From an uncultured Pelagibacteraceae bacterium (GTDB taxonomy: Bacteria; Pseudomonadota; Alphaproteobacteria; Pelagibacterales; Pelagibacteraceae), in NCBI GenBank assembly GCA_902614125.1, contig CACMJW010000001.1, positions 124,001 through 188,000 of the forward strand: a DNA stretch of 64,000 nt. Reading direction: 5' to 3'. Each line of letters opens with the position of its first letter. The stretch's first letter is position 1. The notes beneath the pieces were generated by a model. It did not search any database. It saw only the letters and a list, made by a program, of their open reading frames with translations, and was not told the origin of the DNA. Below, piece by piece: positions 20,345 to 31,171 of this stretch. The position numbers were made by a program, and so were the translations under genes.

Positions 20345-20839
20345 ATGACAATTATTGTCAAAAATAAACATACTCTTTTATTTAAAGATTTTCAATTTAG
20401 ATGCTGCGTTGGTAAAAATAAATTTTCAAAAAAAAAAACTGAAGGAGATAAAAAAACCCCAATTGGAATATTTGATCTGGGATATCTCTATTATAGAGCC
20501 GACAGATTAAGAAAGCCATTTACAAATCTAAAGACTCGCAAGATAAATAAAAACATGGGGTGGTGCAATGATGTTAACTACAAAAAATACAATAAATTAA
20601 TTAAAATTAATAAAAATATTAGACATGAGAAATTATTTAGAAAGGACCATAAATATGACCTTTTCATACCAATCAAATATAATTATCATAAAGTTGTACC
20701 TAAGAAAGGGAGCGCAATATTTATTCACTTAACAAAAAATTATCAACCTACCGCAGGATGTATTGCCTTATCAAAAAAGGATTTTTTAATTTTAATTAAG
20801 CTAATTAATAAAAATACTAAAATAAAAATTTTAAGATAA
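20345..20839 (+). CDS. L,D-transpeptidase (YkuD) family protein
   Basis: KTPIGIFDLG and IFIHLTKNYQPTAGCIALSKKDF (HxxxxxxxxTxGCxxL-like catalytic motif). Confidence 0.88.
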   Translation: MTIIVKNKHTLLFKDFQFRCCVGKNKFSKKKTEGDKKTPIGIFDLGYLYYRADRLRKPFTNLKTRKINKNMGWCNDVNYKKYNKLIKINKNIRHEKLFRKDHKYDLFIPIKYNYHKVVPKKGSAIFIHLTKNYQPTAGCIALSKKDFLILIKLINKNTKIKILR

Positions 20840-20844
20840 ATTTG

Positions 20845-22557
20845 TTAATAATTAAATTCCTTGACCCAATTTTCCAATGAAATATTGGATTTCTTAAACT
20901 CCTTTTCATAATTTTTCCATCTGTACATAGAGTTAGTATAAATAGGCTGACTTACTTGATTATAACTTGGCGTGTTAATTATTCCTCTTTTTTCTGCAGT
21001 TTTATAAAATTCTGTTACATTGTTGGACCATTTAACTTTTAGAAATTCCAAAAGACCTCTAATAGTTTTTTCAAAGTTAGATATTAGATCTTCGTATCTG
21101 ATTATATGGTGATCAATTTTCAAAACATTAGTATATTTTTTCCATAGCGACATAGTGAGATCATATAATCTTAACGAGTCATCTAAATTTAGAAAGTTAG
21201 CCATAGCATGATTAAGCATAAAATTTTGCATGAAACAGCTCAAAACACAATCATATGGGTGTCTTAAAGATAATATAAATTTTGCATTCGGAAAAAATCT
21301 TAAAATTTCACCTACATGTACAATATTAAGAGGCATTTTATCTATGGTGATTTTTTTATCTTTATTTTTTTTATAATTTTCGATTTGATTGAAATAGTAA
21401 TCCCTCATCTCTTTAATTAATTTAGGATCAGTATTTTCCAGATTTTCAAGAGTAAAACCTTTGTTAATATAAAGATGATCTATAAATCTATTTATTATTG
21501 GTATTTCTTCCAGAACTTCAATGGATGGATGGCTTCTTAAAATTGTATCTAACAAAGTTGTACCAGATCTTGGAAAGCCTATTAAAAAATATGGATCTCT
21601 CCTTTCATCAAATATTTGTGGAGGGTTCCAATTGGATATTTTTGGATTACTAAAGAAATTTAGTCTGTCTTTTGTAGTTTTTACATATATATTTTTGTCA
21701 ACAGTTTTATCTTTGCCTTGATCCATTAAGTCATTCAACGTTTGGAATAGCTCAAAAGCTTTCGCATAATCTCCCACTTTGTCATAACTTTTGGCCAAAA
21801 CCTCATAGCTAGCCTGTTTTTGAACTATTTGCTCTGGCAAAAATTTTGTATCTTCTAATAGACTTACTACTTCTTTATAATTCTTATTTTTATAAAGTAG
21901 CTTTGCTTTAAATGACTTAATTACTTGGTGATTTTTAAATATTTTTTCTGCTTTATTAATTAAATTATGAAGTTTTTCATTTTGGTTCGATTTATCATAC
22001 AAATCCAAAACATTATTATAAGAGGGTAAATAATTTGGATTTATCTCTATTGATTTTTTATAATAATTTTCAGAATTTTCGTGATCACCCAGTCTTTTAA
22101 GTAGATTAGCATAATTATAGTTTGCTAGAAGATTACTAGGATCAATTTCAAGTGCCCTAAGATAACTTTTTTTTGCCTCTGGAACATTTTTTAGATTTAT
22201 GTGTGCCATACCTAGATTAGTATAAGCAAGTATATAATTTTTATTTAATTTAATTGCTTTTTGAAAATAATTTATAGATTTCTCTAATTCATTTAAATTT
22301 AAATATACTAATCCTAAATTATTGTTTAATTCTGGTAGATTTGGATTTATAGAATTAGCTTTCTCCATATAATCTTTGGCTTCATTGTAACTATTCTTTT
22401 GAGCTTTAATTGAGGCCATAAAATAATTTGCATCAAAATTATTTGGAAATTTTTTAATTATTTTTTTATATAATTTTTCTGCTTTATCAAAATTTTTATT
22501 TCTAAAAAATTTGTTTGCAAAATCTAAATTTTCTCTTAAGTCATTATTACTTTTCAT
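20845..22557 (-). CDS. TPR-repeat protein fused to sulfotransferase domain
   Basis: N-terminal tandem TPRs; C-terminal YFLIGFPRSGTTLLDTILRSHP (5'-PSB loop) and FILSLRHPYDCVLSCF. Confidence 0.9.
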   Translation of the reverse strand: MKSNNDLRENLDFANKFFRNKNFDKAEKLYKKIIKKFPNNFDANYFMASIKAQKNSYNEAKDYMEKANSINPNLPELNNNLGLVYLNLNELEKSINYFQKAIKLNKNYILAYTNLGMAHINLKNVPEAKKSYLRALEIDPSNLLANYNYANLLKRLGDHENSENYYKKSIEINPNYLPSYNNVLDLYDKSNQNEKLHNLINKAEKIFKNHQVIKSFKAKLLYKNKNYKEVVSLLEDTKFLPEQIVQKQASYEVLAKSYDKVGDYAKAFELFQTLNDLMDQGKDKTVDKNIYVKTTKDRLNFFSNPKISNWNPPQIFDERRDPYFLIGFPRSGTTLLDTILRSHPSIEVLEEIPIINRFIDHLYINKGFTLENLENTDPKLIKEMRDYYFNQIENYKKNKDKKITIDKMPLNIVHVGEILRFFPNAKFILSLRHPYDCVLSCFMQNFMLNHAMANFLNLDDSLRLYDLTMSLWKKYTNVLKIDHHIIRYEDLISNFEKTIRGLLEFLKVKWSNNVTEFYKTAEKRGIINTPSYNQVSQPIYTNSMYRWKNYEKEFKKSNISLENWVKEFNY

Positions 22558-22560
22558 TAC

Positions 22561-23229
22561 TTATAATTTCTTTTTTCTCTCACCAAATATTTTAGATCCT
22601 ATTCTGATGAAAGTAGCATTATTCTCAATTGCAGAAATAAAATCTGCAGACATGCCCATGCTAAGTTCTTTTAAACCCAAATTTTTGTTTAAATAATTCA
22701 TCCTCATGAAATATTTCTCTGGATCCTCTGAAATAGGCGGTAAACACATTGTTCCAATAATATCTAAATCTCTATCTATGCAATATTTATAAAATGAATT
22801 TAATTCATTTGGATCAATCCCACTTTTTTGGTCTTCATTTCCAATATTTACTTGAATAAACAATTTAGGTTTTTTTTCAATTTTTTTTTGCTCCTCTGAA
22901 ATTTTATTTGCAAGTTTTTCGCTATCGAGTGAGTGAATGTAATCGAATATTTTTAACGCCGATTTTGTCTTGTTAGATTGTAGTTTTCCAACCAAATGGA
23001 GTAAAATTTTATTATTTTTGTTCTTAATATCTGTCCATTTTTCAATAGCTTCTTGAACCTTATTTTCTCCAAAGTCTGTGTGACCGTAATCAATTAAAGG
23101 GTTTATATGGCTTATTTCAAATGTTTTTGAAACAGCGATAATTTTGATATTATTTTTGTTGTTTGTTTTTTCTTGATTTGATTTTATTGAGGTTTGTATG
23201 TTGTTAAAATTTGTAACTGATTGATGCAT
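22561..23229 (-). CDS. YggS-family pyridoxal phosphate homeostasis protein
   Basis: IIAVSKTF, DFGENKVQEAIEKW, HLVGKLQSNK, LSMGMSADFISAIENNATFIRIGSKIFGER. Confidence 0.93.
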   Translation of the reverse strand: MHQSVTNFNNIQTSIKSNQEKTNNKNNIKIIAVSKTFEISHINPLIDYGHTDFGENKVQEAIEKWTDIKNKNNKILLHLVGKLQSNKTKSALKIFDYIHSLDSEKLANKISEEQKKIEKKPKLFIQVNIGNEDQKSGIDPNELNSFYKYCIDRDLDIIGTMCLPPISEDPEKYFMRMNYLNKNLGLKELSMGMSADFISAIENNATFIRIGSKIFGERKKKL

Positions 23230-23748
23230 AGATTATCCAAAAAATACTACTTTATAAAAAGATTTAATACTACAGAACTCAAAAATTTAAACTCAAATAC
23301 AACAATAATTTTTAGAAACTATGCAAAAAAGCCCGATATAATTGAACTTCTGAAGATTAAAGAATTCTGTAAAAAGAGAAATATTAAGGTTTGCTTAGCA
23401 AATAACTTTAGGCTTGCTATAAGACTTGGTTTTGATGGTGCTTACATTCCTTCATTTAATAAAAACCTTCAACATTTAAATTATGTTTTAAAAAGAAAAT
23501 TTATAGTTTTGGGATCTGCTCACAATGTCAAAGAAATACGATTTAAAGAAAAGCAAAAAGTTAATCTAATCTTTATTTCATCAATATTTAAGAAAAATAA
23601 AAATTACTTAGGGTTATATAGATTTATTAATTTAGTAAAATTGACTGAAACTAATATAATTGCTCTTGGAGGTATTAATAAGAGTAATCTTAAAATGCTT
23701 TCATTAACAAGCTGTGTTGGGTTTGCTGGAATTAGTTATTTCAATTAA
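23224..23748 (+). CDS. Divergent ThiE/TenI-like (thiamine phosphate synthase superfamily) protein
   Basis: VCLANNFRLAIRLGFDGAYIPS, VLGSAHNVKEI, IIALGGINKSNLKML...GFAGISYF resemble the TenI/ThiE barrel. Confidence 0.65.
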   Translation: MHRLSKKYYFIKRFNTTELKNLNSNTTIIFRNYAKKPDIIELLKIKEFCKKRNIKVCLANNFRLAIRLGFDGAYIPSFNKNLQHLNYVLKRKFIVLGSAHNVKEIRFKEKQKVNLIFISSIFKKNKNYLGLYRFINLVKLTETNIIALGGINKSNLKMLSLTSCVGFAGISYFN

Positions 23749-23762
23749 ATTTAGAGCAAAAA

Positions 23763-23787
23763 AAAGGCCCCTTAAAAAGGGGCCTTT
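23763..23787. terminator. Bidirectional rho-independent terminator between convergent genes
   Basis: Perfect 11-bp inverted repeat AAAGGCCCCTT-AAA-AAGGGGCCTTT flanked by A-rich/T-rich tails, strikingly GC-rich for its context. Confidence 0.9.
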
Positions 23788-23807
23788 AAATTAATTATAT
23801 TAAATAA

Positions 23808-24761
23808 TTAGAACGCAAAAGTTAAGTTAACTTCTGTTACGTCTCTGTCATCAGCAGCTGCACCAGCTACATTGTCAATACCGTGTCTTGAAGCTGTTAC
23901 TGACATTGAACCATTTGTCCAAGATACACCAATTGCATCTGCTTCTTGGTCTGATTTACTTGCACCTGATTCAAACTCAACAGTTGAAGAACCGTATGAA
24001 ATTGAAATGTCTTCGCTTACTGCATAAGAAACACCCCAAGCTTCAAACTCTGTATCTGAGTTAGCTGTTTGGCTGTCAGATTCGTTTGATTGGAAACCAA
24101 CAGTGAATGCATCCATTGCATATGTTGCATAGAAAACAGTGTTTTCTACTACAGCACCATCAGTTGTGTTGTTGTCTTCCATTGCAGCACCAACGTTTAA
24201 ACCTTCCATTCCAGTAAACGCAATACCACCACCTGTTGTGCTGTCGTATGTTGTTTCACCTGGTTTGTAGTTTAACATGATTGTTACACCATCAATAGCT
24301 GAGCTATTTGTGTAGATGAAAGAGTCATTACCAGTTTGTTGATTTACTGGACCAGTTTCTCCACCGCCACCTTTGATGTCCCAAGATTCTTCGTTAGCAG
24401 CTGGAGTTTTATCATCCCAAGCACCTACTGCACCATTTCCTGATACACCTGCACCTGCGAATCTAAGTTTACCCATATCTCCCATGTCTACATCGAAGTG
24501 TTGGTTTCCAGCTGTCATAGCTGAACCTGAAACGTTGTTATAGTAGCTTACTGTAAAACCGTTATCTAAATCAGCAGAACCTGTGAAAGAGATAGTTGTT
24601 TTTTGCTCTAACTTGTTATCACCGTTAGCAGCAGAAGCTCCAGAATTTCCTACATATGTAATACCAGCTGTACCTGTAACATCTAATGCACCAGCAAAAG
24701 CTGATGATGATACAAGAGCAGTACCTAATGCAGTCAATCCTACTTTTTTAAGATTGTTCAT
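23808..24761 (-). CDS. Porin-like outer-membrane beta-barrel protein
   Basis: Signal peptide MNNLKKVGLTALGTALVSSSAFA; acidic Gly/Ser/Thr-rich barrel ending in aromatic VNLTFAF; good AGGAG RBS. Confidence 0.85.
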   Translation of the reverse strand: MNNLKKVGLTALGTALVSSSAFAGALDVTGTAGITYVGNSGASAANGDNKLEQKTTISFTGSADLDNGFTVSYYNNVSGSAMTAGNQHFDVDMGDMGKLRFAGAGVSGNGAVGAWDDKTPAANEESWDIKGGGGETGPVNQQTGNDSFIYTNSSAIDGVTIMLNYKPGETTYDSTTGGGIAFTGMEGLNVGAAMEDNNTTDGAVVENTVFYATYAMDAFTVGFQSNESDSQTANSDTEFEAWGVSYAVSEDISISYGSSTVEFESGASKSDQEADAIGVSWTNGSMSVTASRHGIDNVAGAAADDRDVTEVNLTFAF

Positions 24762-24869
24762 ATTAATTACTCCTTTATTAAATTGTTAATATTAATATTA
24801 AACATGAGCCTTTTAGCAGTTTAATTTGGTTTAAATTCCATATATTGCTAGAGTTTGTCGTTATTTTCT

Positions 24870-24899
24870 ATACTGTTGCATTTTTGCATCAATACTGTT
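24870..24899. promoter_or_regulatory. Candidate operator: direct repeat ATACTGTT (x2, 22 bp apart) flanking TGCATTTTTGCA
   Basis: ATACTGTT at 24870-24877 and 24892-24899 in the divergent porin/DUF3576 intergenic region. Confidence 0.3.
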
Positions 24900-24954
24900 C
24901 TATTAAGGAAAATTGACTATTTCGTATTAATAATAAATAACGCATAAATCTAGA

Positions 24955-25503
24955 ATGAATAAAAATCTTAGAAATGTAGCAATTTTAGGCTCTTTAGTTA
25001 TTTTTCTTTACTCCTGCGGTATGGGCGCGGACGCGAGACAGTTTCCCCCAGATGCAGAATCCAGAGTAAAAAAAAACATAGAAGAAGGACGAGGATTTAG
25101 AATTTTTGATGATAACAATAAGGGTGGTTCTGGCAATTTTGATTTTGCAAGCTCAAACAGTCTATGGAGAGCTTCCCTTGATACTATAGATTTCATGCCC
25201 TTAGCATCAGCTAATTATAGTGGAGGAATAATAATAACAGACTGGTACTCTAGTGACACAAATTCCTCTGAAGCAATAAAAATTTCTATAAGATTTTTAA
25301 CGAATGAGATTAGGTCAGATGCGTTAGATATAAAAGTGTTTTATAAAAAATGTGCTACGAATGAAAGTTGTAAGATTATAGAAAAATCTGAAAATATTAA
25401 AAAACAATTAAGTAAAAAAATTTTAACAAAGGCTGCGGTTTACGAAAAAGAGACAAAAGTGAAAAATTTTAAACCATATAAAGGTAAAGGAACAGTTAAG
25501 TAA
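24955..25503 (+). CDS. DUF3576-like lipoprotein
   Basis: Lipobox LVIFLYSCGMGADARQFPPDAESRVKKNIEEGRG, NSLWRASLDTIDFMPLASANYSGGIIITDWY. Confidence 0.8.
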   Translation: MNKNLRNVAILGSLVIFLYSCGMGADARQFPPDAESRVKKNIEEGRGFRIFDDNNKGGSGNFDFASSNSLWRASLDTIDFMPLASANYSGGIIITDWYSSDTNSSEAIKISIRFLTNEIRSDALDIKVFYKKCATNESCKIIEKSENIKKQLSKKILTKAAVYEKETKVKNFKPYKGKGTVK

Positions 25504-25542
25504 AATTTAGAAATCATTTCAAAATCTAAAACTAAGCAATAA

Positions 25543-28086
25543 GTGGAACAGAATAACAGATATAATTTCAAGATAGTAGAAGATAAGTGGCAAAAATTCT
25601 GGGAAGAAAATAAATCCTTTAAAACAGAAATTAAAAAAGACAAAAAAAAATTTTATTGCCTTGAAATGTTTCCTTACCCATCAGGTAAAATACATATGGG
25701 TCATGTTAGAAATTACACAATTGGAGATGTCCTTTCGCGATATAAATCATTAGAGGGATTTAACGTCTTACATCCTATGGGTTGGGATTCTTTTGGTTTA
25801 CCAGCAGAAAATGCTGCTAAACAAAATAATTTAAATCCAAAAGAATGGACTGAAAAGAATATATCAATCATGAAATCTCAATTAAAAAAATTAGGACTCT
25901 CAATAGATTGGGATAGAGAAATTTCAACATGTAGTGAAGATTATTACAAGCATCAACAAATATTTTTTTTAGAATTGTATGAAAAGGGTCTAGTCTACAG
26001 AAAAGAAAATTTTGTAAATTGGGACCCAATTGATGAAACTGTTTTAGCAAATGAACAAGTTATTGATGGTAAAGGCTGGAGGTCTGGAGCTATAGTACAA
26101 AGAAAAAAACTAAATCAATGGTTTTTTAATATTTCTAAATTTTCAGAGGATTTATTAGCTGAACTTGATGAGCTTGGAAATTGGCCTAACAAAGTTAAAG
26201 TTATGCAACGAAATTGGATTGGGAAATCATTTGGTTGTGAATTAAATTTTAAAATCGAAGGTGATTTACCAGTTAAAAATATAAAATGTTTTACAACAAG
26301 ACCAGACACATTATTTGGTTTTTCTTTTTTGGCTATTTCACCAGACCATCCAGTATCTAAGTATTATGAAAATGAACCTGAATTTATAAAGTTTAAAGAA
26401 GAATGTTCTAAAACTGGTACCACAGAGGAATCTTTGGCTTTAGCTGAAAAGATTGGTTTTAAAACTAGTTTAAAGGCAATTAATCCATTTAAAGAAAATG
26501 AAAAAGTCCCAGTTTATTTCGCAAACTTTGTGCTAATGGACTACGGCTTCGGTGCAGTTTTTGGTTGTCCTGGACATGATCAAAGAGATTTTGATTTTGC
26601 TAAGAAATATAATCTTTCAATAAAAACAGTAGTCAAACCAAAAGATATTGAAAATTTTAAAGTAAGTACCGAAGCATTTCCTGGGGAAGGAATAATAATT
26701 AATTCGGAATTTTTAGATGGTTTGGAAGCACCAGGCCAATCAGTATTGAAAGCTATAGAAATTTTACAGAACAGAAAGCTTGGAAAAGAAAAAATTAATT
26801 TTAGATTAAAAGATTGGGGTGTATCAAGACAAAGATACTGGGGATGCCCAATACCGGTTGCTTATGATGAAAATGGAACAATTAAAACAATTCCAAAAGA
26901 TGATTTACCAGTAAAACTTCCAGAAAATATAAATCATAACTGCAAAGGAAATCCTTTAGATTATGATGAAAATTGGAAGACAATTTATATAGATGGTAAG
27001 AAATATTTTAGAGAAACAGATACTTTGGATACTTTTGTTGACTCTTCGTGGTATTTTTTGAGATTTTGCTCACCAAAAAATAGTGACTACGGTTTCGATT
27101 TAGATGAAATTAATTATTGGATGCCAGTTGATCAATATATCGGAGGCGTAGAGCATGCAATACTGCACTTGTTATACTCCAGATTTTTTATGAGATCTAT
27201 AGCTTATGAAAACGATAAATTTACATTTAAAGAACCATTTGCAGGCCTTTTCACTCAAGGTATGGTTTGTCATGAAACATACAAAGATGAAAATAATAAT
27301 TGGCTAAGTCCTGATGAAGTAGATTCAAAGGGGAAGAATTATTTTATTAAAAAAAATCCTTTATCAAAAGTTATAGTTGGTCCATCAGAATCCATGTCAA
27401 AATCAAAAAAAAATGTAATTGATCCTGAAAATATAATTAAAAATTATGGTGCTGATGCTGTAAGATTTTTTATTCTTTCAGATAGTCCACCTGAGAAAGA
27501 TGTTCAATGGTCTGAGCAAGGAATGTTATCAGCATATAAATTTGTACAGAAATTTTGGGGTTTGCATCTAAAGATTAAAAAAAAAATAAAACTTAAAAAT
27601 GAAAAGGAGGAAGATTTAGTTTTAAAAAAATTTACCAATCAATTAATTTACAAAATAACTCAAAATTTAAATAATTTTAGTTATAACGTGATAATTGCAA
27701 ACATGCATGAAACTTACAACTTTCTAATTAAACACCTTGACAAAAAATCAAATTCAAAAGATCTTAATGAGTGCTACAAGAAAATTTTAATTATATTTTC
27801 TCCGGTTTTGCCCCATCTTATAAATGAATGTCTTGAAGAAATGGTTTATGAGAACACCAATTCTTGGCCTACGGTTGAGAAAAAATACCTAGAAAACAGC
27901 AAAGTTGATTATGTAGTTCAAATTAATGGAAAAAAGAGATCAGTAATTAATGCTGACAAAAATCTAGATCAAGAAAGATTATTTGACCTTGTTAAAAATG
28001 ACAAACTGTTAGATAAATATTTGAAAAATATATCTATAAAAAAAATTATTTTTGTAAAAAATAGATTAATGAACATACTAGTATGA
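25543..28086 (+). CDS. leuS: Leucyl-tRNA synthetase
   Basis: [21 protein letters not shown] (HIGH) and [14 protein letters not shown] (KMSKS); GTG start. Confidence 0.98.
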   Translation: MEQNNRYNFKIVEDKWQKFWEENKSFKTEIKKDKKKFYCLEMFPYPSGKIHMGHVRNYTIGDVLSRYKSLEGFNVLHPMGWDSFGLPAENAAKQNNLNPKEWTEKNISIMKSQLKKLGLSIDWDREISTCSEDYYKHQQIFFLELYEKGLVYRKENFVNWDPIDETVLANEQVIDGKGWRSGAIVQRKKLNQWFFNISKFSEDLLAELDELGNWPNKVKVMQRNWIGKSFGCELNFKIEGDLPVKNIKCFTTRPDTLFGFSFLAISPDHPVSKYYENEPEFIKFKEECSKTGTTEESLALAEKIGFKTSLKAINPFKENEKVPVYFANFVLMDYGFGAVFGCPGHDQRDFDFAKKYNLSIKTVVKPKDIENFKVSTEAFPGEGIIINSEFLDGLEAPGQSVLKAIEILQNRKLGKEKINFRLKDWGVSRQRYWGCPIPVAYDENGTIKTIPKDDLPVKLPENINHNCKGNPLDYDENWKTIYIDGKKYFRETDTLDTFVDSSWYFLRFCSPKNSDYGFDLDEINYWMPVDQYIGGVEHAILHLLYSRFFMRSIAYENDKFTFKEPFAGLFTQGMVCHETYKDENNNWLSPDEVDSKGKNYFIKKNPLSKVIVGPSESMSKSKKNVIDPENIIKNYGADAVRFFILSDSPPEKDVQWSEQGMLSAYKFVQKFWGLHLKIKKKIKLKNEKEEDLVLKKFTNQLIYKITQNLNNFSYNVIIANMHETYNFLIKHLDKKSNSKDLNECYKKILIIFSPVLPHLINECLEEMVYENTNSWPTVEKKYLENSKVDYVVQINGKKRSVINADKNLDQERLFDLVKNDKLLDKYLKNISIKKIIFVKNRLMNILV

Positions 28087-28565
28087 TAAAAATAAAGTTT
28101 ATCTATCCCTTTTTTTTACTTCTGTTTTTTTTAAATGGATGTGGTTTTAAACCCACACTTATAGGATCAGATTATGATTTTAAAATTAAAATTGGAACAA
28201 ATATTGGTAACAAACAAATAAATTCAAAGATAGAAAATAAAATAAGAGCAGTAGATGGAATAAAAAGGACCTTTATACTAAATTTTAGTTCTAAAGAAAC
28301 CAAAAACGTTCTTTCTAAAGACTCAAAAGGTGATCCTAGTATTTTGGAGTTAGTAATTAATTTAAATTATAAATTAAGTGAGAATGGGAAGATTCTAGTT
28401 AACAGAACTTTAAGTCAAAGATCAACATATAATAATATATCAGATAAATTTGAGTTAAGTAAATCTGAGGAGATTTTAAGAGACAATCTTGTTGAAAATT
28501 TAGTGTCAGACATAATTAACTCTGCATCTAATTTAATACTAAATCCAATGATTAATGATAATTAA
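28083..28565 (+). CDS. lptE: LPS-assembly lipoprotein LptE-like
   Basis: Lipobox [12 protein letters not shown] between leuS and holA (conserved order). Confidence 0.75.
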   Translation: MIKIKFIYPFFLLLFFLNGCGFKPTLIGSDYDFKIKIGTNIGNKQINSKIENKIRAVDGIKRTFILNFSSKETKNVLSKDSKGDPSILELVINLNYKLSENGKILVNRTLSQRSTYNNISDKFELSKSEEILRDNLVENLVSDIINSASNLILNPMINDN

Positions 28566-29529
28566 ATCTTTTGAAGTAAAAAAAGCAAAATTTTCAAACT
28601 TTAAATCAATTCTTCTCTACGGTTTAAATAAAGGTTTTAAAGAAGAGGTGATAAAATCATACATTTTATTGGGTTTTTCAGGGGAAATATTACGTTATGA
28701 AGAGCCAGAAGTTTTAGAAAATAAAGATACCATCCTTGAGAGTTTTTTGAATGGTTCATTATTTGGAGAAATGAAAATAATGATAATCTCTAGATCTTCT
28801 AATAAAATAATTAATTTTATAGACGATTTTTTAGAGAGAGATATATCAGGTGTACAAATAATTATAAATTCTGAAAATTTAGATAAAAAATCAAAGCTAA
28901 GAGGTTTATTTGAGAAAGATAAAAAATTAGCCTGTATACCGTTTTATGAGGATAACAACCAAAGTCTAAATATTTTTGCAATTAATTTTATAAAAGGAAA
29001 AAATATAAAAATTTCACAAGAGACTGTAAATTTAATAGTTGAAAGAGCGCGTGGAGATAGAGGTAATTTAAATAATGAACTTCAAAAGTTAGAAGCTCTA
29101 CACCTAACAAGAAAAAAAATCACACAAGAAGATATATTCAATTTAACAAATCTTTCGGAGGATTATGGAATATTTGAACTTGTAGATAATTATTTGGCGA
29201 AAAATAAGATTAAAGTTTCGAAAATTCTAAATGAAAATAATTTTGTAAATGATGATTGCATTTTAATACTAAGAACATTGCTAAATAGATCAAAAAGGCT
29301 TTTAAAATTAAAAAATATTCAAAAAGAAAAAAATAATATTGATGAAGTAATTTCATCTTATAAACCCTCAATATTTTGGAAAGAAAAAGATTTAGTTAAA
29401 CAACAAATTAAAAATTGGTCTGAAAAAGAGATAAAAGAAAAAATTTTTCAAGTATCTAACTTAGAGATTTTAATCAAAAAAAATACACCTTCTATTAATC
29501 TTGTATCAGATTTAATCAGCAATTATTAA
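28555..29529 (+). CDS. holA: DNA polymerase III subunit delta
   Basis: LLYGLNKGFKEEVIKSYI, RGDRGNLNNELQKLEAL and position after leuS-lptE. Confidence 0.88.
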   Translation: MIIKSFEVKKAKFSNFKSILLYGLNKGFKEEVIKSYILLGFSGEILRYEEPEVLENKDTILESFLNGSLFGEMKIMIISRSSNKIINFIDDFLERDISGVQIIINSENLDKKSKLRGLFEKDKKLACIPFYEDNNQSLNIFAINFIKGKNIKISQETVNLIVERARGDRGNLNNELQKLEALHLTRKKITQEDIFNLTNLSEDYGIFELVDNYLAKNKIKVSKILNENNFVNDDCILILRTLLNRSKRLLKLKNIQKEKNNIDEVISSYKPSIFWKEKDLVKQQIKNWSEKEIKEKIFQVSNLEILIKKNTPSINLVSDLISNY

Positions 29530-30374
29530 TAGTTTTCCTTTATTATTTTGATTAATCGATCAAGCTGATCAATACCTTTATACTCAAAAATTAATGTACC
29601 AGTATTATTTTTTTTATTATTTAAAAATACCTTCATTCCAATTTTAGATGTTAATTGATTTTCAATATCTATTGAATTTGGATCCTTAGACTTAATTGAA
29701 CTTTTATTACTTTTAACTAATCTAGCAAGAGCTTCTGCCTGTCTAACTGATAATTTTTTTTTGATTATTTTATCAGCTAATAACTCAGAGTTATCTAAAC
29801 CAACTAAAATCTTGGCATGGCCCGGAGATATTTTGTCATTGATAATGTACTCAATCACCTTAGCTGGAAGACTTAATAATCTTATGCAATTAGATATATG
29901 AGCTCTGCTCTTCCCAATAAATTTCGCGACTTTGTCTTGATCATAATTAAATTCATTAATTAATCTTTGATATCCCTCGGCTTCCTCGATGGGGTTAAGA
30001 TCCTTTCTTTGAACATTTTCAACAATTGCAAATTCAAGAGACTTAAGATTGTCTAAATTAAGAATTACTGCTGGAACTTCGTGCAAGCCAGCATTTTGGG
30101 CCGCTTGCCATCTTCTTTCTCCTGCTATCAATTCATATTTGTCATTGCTATCTTCTGATGCTCTTACAATTATTGGCTGAATAATTCCTCTTTCTCGAAT
30201 TGATGCTGTGAGTTCTTCTAAACTATTTTTGTCAAAGTTTTTTCTTGGTTGATATTTGTTTGGTATAATAGAACTAATCGATATTTTATTGTTTGTAATC
30301 TTTACATCACTATCTCCGATCAAGGATGACAAACCTCTTCCTAATCCTTTTTTATTTTTAAACGGATTTATCAT
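29526..30374 (-). CDS. parB: Chromosome-partitioning protein ParB
   Basis: KKGLGRGLSSLIGD, IIPNKYQPRKNF, ELIAGERRWQAAQNAGLHEVPAVI, HISNCIRLLSLP. Confidence 0.97.
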   Translation of the reverse strand: MINPFKNKKGLGRGLSSLIGDSDVKITNNKISISSIIPNKYQPRKNFDKNSLEELTASIRERGIIQPIIVRASEDSNDKYELIAGERRWQAAQNAGLHEVPAVILNLDNLKSLEFAIVENVQRKDLNPIEEAEGYQRLINEFNYDQDKVAKFIGKSRAHISNCIRLLSLPAKVIEYIINDKISPGHAKILVGLDNSELLADKIIKKKLSVRQAEALARLVKSNKSSIKSKDPNSIDIENQLTSKIGMKVFLNNKKNNTGTLIFEYKGIDQLDRLIKIIKENY

Positions 30375-31171
30375 GCAGCAGTCTCAATTTCTTTTTCTTG
30401 TTCTAAAAATTCTTCAGTGAAACTAAAATACGCTTTACTACCTGGACAAAGCTTATCGTAGATTAATACTGGAACTCCATGAGAAGGCGCCTCTGATAAC
30501 CTTACATTTCTCGGCACTGCTGTGTTGTAAACTTTTTCTTTAAAAAAATTTCTAGCTTCTGTCTCAACCTGGCTGGACAACTTATTTCTCTTATCATACA
30601 TCGTAAGGAGGATCCCTCTTATCTCAAGGATAGGGTTTAAATTCGATTTAATCCTTTCAATAGTTTTCATTAATTGGGTTAGACCCTCTAAAGCGAAAAA
30701 CTCCGTCTGAAGTGGCACTACCAAAGCATCAGATGCAACTAAGGCCATAATTGTGAGAAGACTAAGAGATGGAGGGCAGTCAATTAGTATATAATGATAG
30801 GATGCTCTAGAATCATTTAAAATAGAGACTAATTCATCTTTTAATTTAAATGCTCTTCGGTTGTCACCAGCAGTTTCAACCTCAAGTCCTGATAAATCTA
30901 CATTAGAAGTAATAATATCTAAGTTTTTAAAATCAGTTTTTTGTATCACTTCAGATATTTTTCTGTTTCCATTTAAAACACTATAAATTGTATTATCCGA
31001 TGTACCTGAGTTGGATAATCCAAGACCTGTTGTGGCATTTCCTTGTGGGTCAAGGTCAATCACAAGAATTCTTTTTTCTTTAAGAGACAAACCAGCAGCT
31101 AAATTAATTATTGTTGTTGTCTTCCCCACCCCACCTTTTTGATTTATGACTGAAATAATTTTACTATTCAT
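30371..31171 (-). CDS. parA: Chromosome-partitioning ATPase ParA
   Basis: ISVINQKGGVGKTTTIINLAAGL deviant Walker A, LVIDLDPQGNATTGLG. Confidence 0.97.
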   Translation of the reverse strand: MNSKIISVINQKGGVGKTTTIINLAAGLSLKEKRILVIDLDPQGNATTGLGLSNSGTSDNTIYSVLNGNRKISEVIQKTDFKNLDIITSNVDLSGLEVETAGDNRRAFKLKDELVSILNDSRASYHYILIDCPPSLSLLTIMALVASDALVVPLQTEFFALEGLTQLMKTIERIKSNLNPILEIRGILLTMYDKRNKLSSQVETEARNFFKEKVYNTAVPRNVRLSEAPSHGVPVLIYDKLCPGSKAYFSFTEEFLEQEKEIETAA

